Source: Bacteroidota bacterium (GTDB lineage: Bacteria; Bacteroidota; Bacteroidia; Chitinophagales; BACL12). Taken from it: a stretch of 50,093 nt of DNA. Shown piece after piece: positions 1 to 6,291 of this stretch (position 1 is its first letter; each line of letters opens with the position of its first letter). The position numbers and the translations under genes were made by a program. The notes beneath the pieces were generated by a model that worked only from the letters and a program-made list of their open reading frames with translations, had not been told where the DNA came from and did not search any database. The stretch lies in NCBI GenBank assembly GCA_016124275.1, contig WGOA01000085.1, positions 1 through 50,093 on the forward strand, read 5' to 3'.

Positions 1-1
1 C

Positions 2-2722
2 GTTTATTCGTTTGGAGGGGGCAAGGCAGACGGGAATGAATCCATGAAAAATCTGCTCGGCGGCAAAGGAGCCAATCTGGCTGAAATGGCCGGTCATCCA
101 GCGCTCAAACTACCCGTGCCACCCGGTTTCACGCTGACAACAGAAGTGTGTACCCATTACTACGCCAATAAGAAATCCTATCCAAAAGTCTTGAAGGCAC
201 AAACCCTGGAAGCGCTGGGGAAAGTGGAAAAAATAAGCAGAAAGAAGTTTGGTGACCCGGTCAATCCACTCCTGCTTTCGGTGCGTTCCGGTGCCCGGCG
301 CTCCATGCCGGGCATGATGGAAACCGTGCCCAACATAGGACTGACCGAGTCCAGCCTAAAAGGACTCATTGCCCAAAGCGGTGACGAGCGTTTTGCCTAC
401 GATGCCTACCGCAGGCTCATAACCATGTACGCCGATGTGGTCATGGAAAAAGCAGGGGGAATAGAGCCCAAAGCGGGCAAGGGCATAAGGAAATTGCTGG
501 AAGAAAAGCTCGAAGCCTACAAGCGCAAAGCCGGCTTTGTCGGCGACACAGACTTAGGTGCTGAAGATTGGAAAACGCTGGTACTGGACTACAAAAAAAC
601 CATTCATGCCGCCCTGGGAACCAGCTTCCCTGATGATGCCATGCAGCAACTTTGGGGCGCTATCGGGGCGGTCTTCAGCAGTTGGAACGGCAAACGCGCC
701 ATCGAATACCGCCGCATAGAAAAAATTCCGCACGAATGGGGAACAGCCGTGAACGTGCAAGCCATGGTATTCGGCAATATGGGCGAAGACAGCTGCACTG
801 GAGTAGCCTTTACCCGAAACCCAGGCAGTGGAGAGAACAAATTCTACGGAGAATACCTTGTGAATGCGCAAGGCGAAGACGTTGTGGCGGGAACGCGCAC
901 ACCAGCTCCCGTCAATGCTTACTCAGCAAACGACCAAAGCAAGGCACTGATGACGCTCGAAGCGCGCATGCCGGCACAGTATAAAGAATTGTATGGTTTC
1001 CAGAAAAAACTGGAAACGCACTACAAAGACATGCAGGATTTGGAGTTCACGATAGAAAAAGGAAAACTCTATATGCTGCAATGCCGGGTAGGCAAACGCA
1101 ACGGGGTTGCCGCTGTGCGCATGGCTACGGAAATGCACCGCGAAAAACTTATTGATATCCCTACAGCCATCATGCGGGTTGCCCCCAATCAATTGGTCGA
1201 ATTGCTTTTGCCTATGCTCGACCCTGAAGCAGAGCGCAGCAGCAACGTCATTGCCAAGGGCCTCCCGGCAGGTCCAGGGGGCGCCATCGGACGTGTAGTT
1301 TTTACCTCGGAAGAAGCCGTAGAATGGGCATCCAGAGGCGAGAAAGTGATTCTGGTTCGCGAAGAAACATCCCCGGAAGTTGTGGATGGCATGCACAAGG
1401 CAGAAGCCATCCTGACCACAAAAGGCGGCATGACCTCGCATGCGGCCTTGGTAGCCAGAGGTTGGGGGAAATGCTGCATCGTGGGCTGCAGCGATTTGGA
1501 AATCCGCAACGCAGGCAGAAACTTCCACACCAAAAGCGGAGAAGTCATAAAAAAGGGCGACTGGATCAGCCTGAATGGAACCAGGGGTTTGGTGTACGAA
1601 GGAAGCCTGGCTCTGGTGGACATTGATATTGACAAGAACCAAGCCTACAAAGACTTGATGAAACTGGTCAGTAAAGTCAAGCAAATGGGCGTGCGCGCCA
1701 ATGTAGAAACCCCAAGCGACGCACTCCAGGCCGTGAAATTTGGTGCGGAGGGCATTGGGCTTTTCAGAACCGAACATATGTTCTATGGAGAAGGTTCAGA
1801 GGAGCCCCTGTTCCAATTGCGCAAAATGATCGTCAGCACGTCGGAGAAAGAACGACGAACTGCACTTAACGGATTATTCAAATACGTTAAACAAGACGTA
1901 AAGGACACCTTGACCGTTATGAACGGTTACCCGGTCACCATTCGGCTCTTGGATCCGCCGTTGCACGAATTTGTTCCTCACGACAAAGAAAAACTGAAGC
2001 AACTCAGCAAGGAACTCGGCATTTCCATGGGCATGTTGAACAGGCGCGTATTGGCGCTTCACGAAAACAACCCCATGCTGGGCCACCGTGGCGTACGCTT
2101 GGGCATCAGCTATCCGGAAATTACCGAAATGCAAGTGCGCGCCATTTTTGAGGCCACCGGAGAATTGCTCAAGGCAGGCAAAAAAGCCTTTCCAGAGATC
2201 ATGATACCTGTTACGGTCATCGCCCACGAACTGCGGCACCAAAAAGCCATCGTGGATCAGGTGTACAAAGAAGTCTGCGCCAAACTGGGTTTGCGAAAGA
2301 TTCCCTACCTGTACGGAACCATGATTGAGACCCCGCGAGCCGCGCTTCGTGCCGACTACATGGCCAAAGTAGCTGACTTCTTCAGCTTTGGCACCAACGA
2401 CCTCACGCAAATGAGTTTCGGCTTCAGCCGCGACGACATCGGCGGCTTCCTTCCCAAATACCTGGACCTGAAAATCCTCCCGGATGATCCCTTCGTAACG
2501 CTGGACCAAGATGGAATCGGCCAATTGGTTCGCGCGGGCATTGACCGCGGTCGCGAAAACAAACCTGGCTTGAAAGCAGGCATCTGCGGCGAACACGGCG
2601 GCGACCCGGAGAGCGTCAAATTCTGCCACCGCATCGGCATGAACTACGTCAGTTGTTCACCGTTCCGAGTGCCGATTGCGCGGTTGGCTGCGGCCCAGGC
2701 GGCGTTGGAGAATCCGCGGTAA
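2..2722 (+). CDS. ppdK: Pyruvate, phosphate dikinase (5' end outside window)
   Basis: Interconverts pyruvate + ATP + Pi and PEP + AMP + PPi in the cytoplasm, using a swivelling phosphohistidine domain. Reading upstream of the ATG at 44 in the same frame gives VYSFGGGKADGNES, the conserved N-terminus of the family, so the ATG is internal and the real start lies a few codons before base 1. Visible parts, numbered from that ATG: the N-terminal nucleotide-binding domain (NLLGGKGANLAEM), the phosphohistidine motif TKGGMTSHAA with His466 (codon at 1439), and the C-terminal PEP-binding barrel with FRTEHMF, GTNDLTQM and catalytic Cys848 in KAGICGEHGGDP. The length fits the family (about 870-900 residues). 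Nothing is disrupted. Its role here (gluconeogenesis, anaplerosis or PPi-linked glycolysis) cannot be read from the window. Very confident in the family. Confidence 0.97.
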   Translation, partial: VYSFGGGKADGNESMKNLLGGKGANLAEMAGHPALKLPVPPGFTLTTEVCTHYYANKKSYPKVLKAQTLEALGKVEKISRKKFGDPVNPLLLSVRSGARRSMPGMMETVPNIGLTESSLKGLIAQSGDERFAYDAYRRLITMYADVVMEKAGGIEPKAGKGIRKLLEEKLEAYKRKAGFVGDTDLGAEDWKTLVLDYKKTIHAALGTSFPDDAMQQLWGAIGAVFSSWNGKRAIEYRRIEKIPHEWGTAVNVQAMVFGNMGEDSCTGVAFTRNPGSGENKFYGEYLVNAQGEDVVAGTRTPAPVNAYSANDQSKALMTLEARMPAQYKELYGFQKKLETHYKDMQDLEFTIEKGKLYMLQCRVGKRNGVAAVRMATEMHREKLIDIPTAIMRVAPNQLVELLLPMLDPEAERSSNVIAKGLPAGPGGAIGRVVFTSEEAVEWASRGEKVILVREETSPEVVDGMHKAEAILTTKGGMTSHAALVARGWGKCCIVGCSDLEIRNAGRNFHTKSGEVIKKGDWISLNGTRGLVYEGSLALVDIDIDKNQAYKDLMKLVSKVKQMGVRANVETPSDALQAVKFGAEGIGLFRTEHMFYGEGSEEPLFQLRKMIVSTSEKERRTALNGLFKYVKQDVKDTLTVMNGYPVTIRLLDPPLHEFVPHDKEKLKQLSKELGISMGMLNRRVLALHENNPMLGHRGVRLGISYPEITEMQVRAIFEATGELLKAGKKAFPEIMIPVTVIAHELRHQKAIVDQVYKEVCAKLGLRKIPYLYGTMIETPRAALRADYMAKVADFFSFGTNDLTQMSFGFSRDDIGGFLPKYLDLKILPDDPFVTLDQDGIGQLVRAGIDRGRENKPGLKAGICGEHGGDPESVKFCHRIGMNYVSCSPFRVPIARLAAAQAALENPR

Positions 2723-2743
2723 GGTTGGGAAAGCAGCAAACTG

Positions 2744-2932
2744 ATGGATGGCATAAAAGGCTGTGTTCGGATAATTGTCAATAATCTAAATGGTCAGGTC
2801 GCACAGGAATCATAGGAGCACTGCTACAGCCCAATTCAACTTTCGATAAAAGATCCACCATCGGGCATGTACGTTCTGCAGGTGACCGATGATTATGATC
2901 AGACGGTTTCAGGAACTTTCACCAAACCATAG
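2744..2932 (+). pseudogene. Decayed T9SS C-terminal sorting-domain remnant
   Basis: One frame reads VRIIVNNLNGQVAQES, a stop (TAG at 2813-2815), then EHCYSPIQLSIKDPPSGMYV and LQVTDDYDQTVSGTFTKP, then TAG. This is the usual pattern of a type A sorting domain: a strand ending in NGQVV, a strand leading to SGMYVLQV, and a final strand. The YPNP-type opening and any cargo domain are missing, and one in-frame stop splits the piece. The sequence and stop are seen directly; that it is the tail of a lost secreted protein is inference. It lies between ppdK and a convergent secreted-protein gene that ends 9 bp further on. Confidence 0.6.
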
Positions 2933-2940
2933 CCCGCCAA

Positions 2941-4383
2941 TCAATCGCGTAGAGGGCTTGACACAACAGGCCGCCAGGTGCTTTGATCTCCGGTTGTGAA
3001 AAGCCATCCACCCATACCTTCTCCACCCTCCAATTCGTGAGGACCAGGACCGGATAAGGACACCAGTTTACCCAATCGCCCATCCAGACTGAGCCATTGA
3101 GCATGCCATGCCGCTGGCGCATCCGGCCAATGAACACGCTGCAGGCCATTGATTGCTGGTTGTGGATAGAGCGTTAATCCCGGTAGGCTGGTGATTTCTT
3201 CATCCTGACCTGAAGTCGCGTCACTCCGTTGATACCAAACCTGATTATCCTGTTCGTACACCACATGGAAGACGCCATCAGCATAAGCAATATCCGGCAC
3301 GTTGAGCATCCTTGTGCTATCGCCCAGGGCAAATGTTGTACCCTTTAAACCATTGACACCGTCCTGACTAATCAACACACGTCCTTTAGAAGGAAGTCCG
3401 CCTGTTTCCGTCCAGACTGCTCCTAATGCGTTACCTGATCCTGCCAGTCTCGGCACCTTTTGTAGTCTTGATAAACGGGGAGAAATCAAGCGGGTTTGAC
3501 CGTAAATCCAATGGTGCGGATCAAAAGAAGCCAGATAAACCTGTGCCGGACTTGTTGCGCCACTCATGAACACAGCATACACGGAATCACCTAAAGTCAG
3601 GGCATCGGGACCGGCTACCGGACATCCGAAGATTTCCCAGTCCGTTGGATCGAGATCCATTTGAACTGAAAATGTCAGGCCTCCATCCACAGAACGTACC
3701 ACGCGGATGTCCCGTAAATTCGAATCATTATTGCGAAAGAAAATCTGTACTGTATCTCCGGAGACCAATAAATCTGCCCAACAGCACTCGCAAACTACGC
3801 CTGGTGTGCTGGTATTGACCGGAACCGGATCGGTCCAGGAAATCCCGTCTTCACTGCGTGTATACCAATACGCAGGAACAAAGCCTGCTAGATCAAGGTA
3901 AGCAACATGTGCCCCGCCGTTCCGATCCGTGGCTATGCTAATCAGACTCAACTGGGTTCCCAATCCGGTAGCTTGTATAGCGGGACCCCAGGTCTCTCCG
4001 CCATCTCCGGAATGCACCACAAAACCGTGGTTGTTAGACAACGATCCAAAAGCAACATAGATGTCATTTCCATTTACCGCTATACTGGGGCCTTCATTGG
4101 AATTGACAAACGGCTCTATTCCAGCACTGGGAAGTCCCTTTGGCTTGGCGAAACCGCCCATCCCATCCCCAACAGCGACAAAAATTGAATCCATAGCACT
4201 GCTGCTTCTACCCCACAACACAACGGGCTGACCATCCGCACGCAACATAATTCGGGGACCACGGTAACCAAATTCACTTTCAGCCACTGGAACAGGACTT
4301 TGCCATACAGTGGCAAATTGTCCAAAAAGCAAGGCGCTGAAGAACAGCAGGCAAATGGTAAGGGTCAAACGGATAATCAACAT
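2941..4383 (-). CDS. Secreted BNR/Asp-box repeat (sialidase-like fold) protein, probable T9SS cargo
   Basis: About 480 residues. The start is the ATG at 4381-4383, because GGAGGG sits 4 nt upstream on the minus strand; an in-frame TTG at 4395 is rejected. The N-terminus MLIIRLTLTICLLFFSALLFG is a clear signal peptide. The body has Asp-box repeats of the S-x-D-x-G-x-T-W type (HSGDGGETWG, RSEDGISWTD, RSVDGGLTFS), the signature of six-bladed BNR propellers. The catalytic arginine triad of true sialidases is not evident, so enzyme activity is not claimed. The last ~80 residues (LTLYPQPA onward) resemble a weak T9SS sorting domain. The tRNA-Arg gene ends 16 bp upstream on the same strand, so the two may share a transcript. 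Cargo function unknown. Confidence 0.8.
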   Translation of the reverse strand: MLIIRLTLTICLLFFSALLFGQFATVWQSPVPVAESEFGYRGPRIMLRADGQPVVLWGRSSSAMDSIFVAVGDGMGGFAKPKGLPSAGIEPFVNSNEGPSIAVNGNDIYVAFGSLSNNHGFVVHSGDGGETWGPAIQATGLGTQLSLISIATDRNGGAHVAYLDLAGFVPAYWYTRSEDGISWTDPVPVNTSTPGVVCECCWADLLVSGDTVQIFFRNNDSNLRDIRVVRSVDGGLTFSVQMDLDPTDWEIFGCPVAGPDALTLGDSVYAVFMSGATSPAQVYLASFDPHHWIYGQTRLISPRLSRLQKVPRLAGSGNALGAVWTETGGLPSKGRVLISQDGVNGLKGTTFALGDSTRMLNVPDIAYADGVFHVVYEQDNQVWYQRSDATSGQDEEITSLPGLTLYPQPAINGLQRVHWPDAPAAWHAQWLSLDGRLGKLVSLSGPGPHELEGGEGMGGWLFTTGDQSTWRPVVSSPLRD

Positions 4384-4399
4384 AATACCCTCCAATTTG

Positions 4400-4473
4400 T
4401 GATCGCGACAGGACTCGAACCTGTGACCGTCTGCTTAGAAGGCAGATGCTCTATCCATCTGAGCTACGCGACC
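4400..4473 (-). tRNA. tRNA-Arg (anticodon TCT)
   Basis: The 74-nt minus-strand sequence folds as a complete cloverleaf. The acceptor stem pairs GGTCGCG with CGCGATC (one G-U) and the discriminator is A. The D-arm has GCTC/GAGC. The anticodon arm is TCTGC-CTTCTAA-GCAGA, with anticodon TCT (complement at 4437-4439), reading AGA. The T-arm is ACAGG-TTCGAGT-CCTGT. CCA is not encoded. Confidence 0.97.
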
Positions 4474-4482
4474 GGATAAGCG

Positions 4483-4490
4483 CAAAATTA
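4483..4490 (-). promoter_or_regulatory. Bacteroidota -7 box (TAATTTTG) for tRNA-Arg
   Basis: The minus strand reads TAATTTTG, an exact TAnnTTTG match, 9 nt before the mature 5' end of the tRNA. A T-rich stretch lies about 20 nt upstream near the expected -33 position, but there is no clean TTG. The position fits a start a few bases before the tRNA. Confidence 0.6.
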
Positions 4491-4520
4491 AGGAAGGGCC
4501 TTGCTAAAAACCCCATATCC

Positions 4521-4556
4521 GGCCTTACGCCTGAATTTTCAGAGGGGTTGTGGCAA
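4521..4556 (-). promoter_or_regulatory. Shared upstream block, copy 1 (before tRNA-Arg)
   Basis: The minus strand contains CTGAAAATTCAGGCGTAA, preceded by a GTTGCCACAACC stretch. Related blocks occur at 5328-5367 and 6031-6067, each upstream of a minus-strand transcript. In this copy the core CTGAA-AA-TTCAG is a perfect inverted repeat. Function unknown; regulator site, promoter part or dispersed repeat are all possible. Confidence 0.4.
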
Positions 4557-4624
4557 CAAACGGAAGCTTTTCCCCTGAAAAAAGAGGTGAATAGCGTGGC
4601 TTTTGGGCCTCAGAGAAGAAAAAA

Positions 4625-4654
4625 ATCCGCAGTGCCCCCTTGGACACTGCGGAT
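4625..4654 (-). terminator. Rho-independent terminator of the small T9SS gene at 4701
   Basis: Perfect 10-bp inverted repeat ATCCGCAGTG / CACTGCGGAT around a 10-nt loop. On the minus strand it is followed by a run of seven T, about 50 bp past the stop codon at 4701. The plus strand has no T-run after the stem, so it acts for minus-strand transcripts. Confidence 0.85.
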
Positions 4655-4700
4655 TAGGAAAACGGGATTTTAAGGAAAAGAATGCGTTGGACAGCGAGAC

Positions 4701-5306
4701 TTAGATCAATTCAATGTTTCTGATCACTTCGCTGCTGTTGGTAATGACCTGGATGCGGTAACCGCCGCGGGGAAGGTTGCCTACTTCGATGCGCACGCTT
4801 TCGCCGCCGCGAACCATGGGCACGCTGAAACGTGTGCCGCGCTCGTTGAACAAATTGATGTGTACACTTTCATCGGAGCGAAGACCACTAATTTCTACGT
4901 ATAGAATTTCGGTTGCAGGATTGGGATAGACGCCGATCTGCAAGCTTGGGTTCTGCTGACCTACCACTGGCGCAGCGGAAGAAACATAACCAGGGCGGCT
5001 AAAGGAAGATCCTCCTGAACTGCCTGGTACTTCCGTGCCGTAGTATGGCGGGCGGCTGGTCCCTGTGCTGCTTGAACCTCCTGGAGTGGTGGAACTGTAG
5101 TAATGCGGGCGGCTGGTTCCTGTGCTGCCTGAGCCTCCTGGAGAGGCGGAACTGAGGTAAGTCGGGCGGCTGGTCGATGGCGCGCTTGACCCACCGGGAG
5201 CTTCACCTACTACGCGCACCTGGGCGGTAGCCATGTTGTTTAACGACAGGCAACCCATAACAAAGGCTGCGGCATACAAACTGGTTCTCGAAAAATTCAT
5301 GTTCAT
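4701..5306 (-). CDS. Small repeat-containing protein with T9SS type A sorting domain
   Basis: About 201 residues from the ATG at 5306 (MNMNFSRTSLYAAAFVMGCL), which opens a signal peptide ending near MATAQ; longer readings upstream lack a plausible start. The mature part begins VRVVGEAPGG and runs into four 19-residue repeats of the form (S/T/V)PGGSxSTGTSRPxYYSS. A sorting domain follows (IGVYPNPATEILYVEISG ... NLPRGGYRIQV ... IRNIELI). No catalytic or binding domain fits between the repeats and the sorting domain, so the repeat array itself seems to be the cargo. The next gene upstream (5528-5971) has the same design. A terminator lies downstream at 4625-4654. Function unknown; a surface or adhesive coat component is only a guess. 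Confidence 0.8.
   Translation of the reverse strand: MNMNFSRTSLYAAAFVMGCLSLNNMATAQVRVVGEAPGGSSAPSTSRPTYLSSASPGGSGSTGTSRPHYYSSTTPGGSSSTGTSRPPYYGTEVPGSSGGSSFSRPGYVSSAAPVVGQQNPSLQIGVYPNPATEILYVEISGLRSDESVHINLFNERGTRFSVPMVRGGESVRIEVGNLPRGGYRIQVITNSSEVIRNIELI
4974..5201 (-). repeat. Four in-frame 57-bp coding repeats
   Basis: Four consecutive 19-codon units encode Gly/Ser/Thr-Ser-Arg-Pro-x-Tyr repeats. Units 2 and 3 are closest at protein and DNA level; units 1 and 4 have diverged. The exact multiple of three keeps the frame if copies are gained or lost. Confidence 0.8.
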
Positions 5307-5327
5307 GATTTTAAAGGAAGGGATAGC

Positions 5328-5367
5328 GGGTTTTACGCCCGATTTTTCTGAGTTACTTGAGGGTTTG
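5328..5367 (-). promoter_or_regulatory. Shared upstream block, copy 2 (before small T9SS gene 4701-5306)
   Basis: The minus strand reads CTCAGAAAAATCGGGCGTAA about 25 nt before the ATG at 5306, with a CAAACCCTCAAG stretch on its upstream side. It matches the other two copies in the A-rich core and in GGC(C)GTAA. No exact TAnnTTTG box was found between this gene and its upstream neighbour, so the block may lie in the promoter or leader. Confidence 0.4.
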
Positions 5368-5527
5368 GTTTCCGTCTTTTGGTTGGCGGGCAACTGGCAT
5401 GCATAGGCCGTTGTTCGCCAATAGGCAAGGGGAATCATGCAACGGAAAAAAATGGTATCGAAGTTGGATCGCTGCATGGTTGGAAGGTTTCTGGAAGGCT
5501 TTGTTCAATGTGTTCAGGCCGGACGTA

Positions 5528-5971
5528 CTAAATGAGACTGACCATATGTGTGGTTATGCCACCAGTGGTAAACACCACCAATTGGTATGCACCGCGGGGT
5601 AAATGACCAACCCCTATAATCAGTTGTTCCGATGTGTGGGGTATGGCCGATTCTACCACCTGGCCAAACGAGTTGACTAAAGACGCGCCCTGCAAAAAGC
5701 CAGGGGACGGCACAACGGGCTCAACAGAAATGGCTTCGCTGGCCGGGTTGGGAAAAACGGTGACCCCTGAGGCCACCCCAACAAGGGTTGCTGAACCGGG
5801 GGAAGGGCTTAAGTGCACAGGAGCGACAATACGTCCAGGCAGTGCCAGCGATGCTGCTCCCAGGCCCGTTGGCTCAGCCACCCGGATGATGGTCTGCGCA
5901 TCCAGAGCTTGGTGAACGCCACCGATGGCAGCGCAAAAGGCCAAAAGTTTAGGCAGGAGATTCATGGACAT
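5528..5971 (-). CDS. Mini secreted protein, mostly T9SS type A sorting domain
   Basis: About 147 residues from the ATG at 5971 (MSMNLLPKLLAFCAAIGGVH), a signal peptide cleaved near ALDAQ. The mature N-terminus IIRVAEPTGLGAAS resembles VRVVGEAPGGSSAP in the neighbouring 4701-5306 protein, and both end in a hydrophobic ...LI. After a linker of about 35 residues comes the sorting domain: VTVFPNPASEAISVEPV, SFGQVVESA, VGHLPRGAYQLVVFTTGG. There is almost no room for a cargo domain. The two genes look like a diverged tandem duplication. Function unknown. Confidence 0.75.
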   Translation of the reverse strand: MSMNLLPKLLAFCAAIGGVHQALDAQTIIRVAEPTGLGAASLALPGRIVAPVHLSPSPGSATLVGVASGVTVFPNPASEAISVEPVVPSPGFLQGASLVNSFGQVVESAIPHTSEQLIIGVGHLPRGAYQLVVFTTGGITTHMVSLI

Positions 5972-6291
5972 ACAATGCTGTTGTTGAACTAAAACCGCGC
6001 TGAAACCAAAGGCTGCACAGCGGCAATGATGGCGTTTACGGGCCTGATTTTCAAGGTGTTTCGCAACGCATAATAGCCCATTGGCATGGAAAAAAAGGGC
6101 TATGCACAGGAGTTTGTCCTTCAACCACCTGCAAAGGACATGGCTGCCAGAAAAATGTGTGTACCCTGTGCGAATAACCGTGTGATGTATTTTAGAAGCG
6201 GGTTACACTAATGCCTGACCGCGGTCCTCGGGCCTCCAAGCTCTGCTTGAAGGCTTCGGATTGCTTTCCCTAAACCATTCTCCTTCTTCCT
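5972..6291. other. Intergenic region between divergent genes
   Basis: 320 bp between the mini T9SS gene (minus) and the VPS10-like gene (plus). It holds the third copy of the shared block at 6031-6067. Minus-strand frames stay open through much of it, but they lack signal-peptide or domain character and lie upstream of a convincing start. No clear TAnnTTTG box was found for either gene. Confidence 0.6.
6031..6067 (-). promoter_or_regulatory. Shared upstream block, copy 3 (before mini T9SS gene 5528-5971)
   Basis: The minus strand reads CTTGAAAATCAGGCCCGTAA with GTTGCGAAACACC just upstream, parallel to GTTGCCACAACCCC in copy 1. It lies about 60-95 nt before the ATG at 5971. Confidence 0.4.

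Noticed and set aside
923-1777. Long open frame on the minus strand inside ppdK
   Set aside because: It lies wholly opposite a highly conserved gene and has no signal, domain or start context.
4384-4395. TTG start four codons upstream for the BNR protein
   Set aside because: A strong GGAGGG sits at the right distance from the ATG at 4383 and would itself be coding in the longer version.
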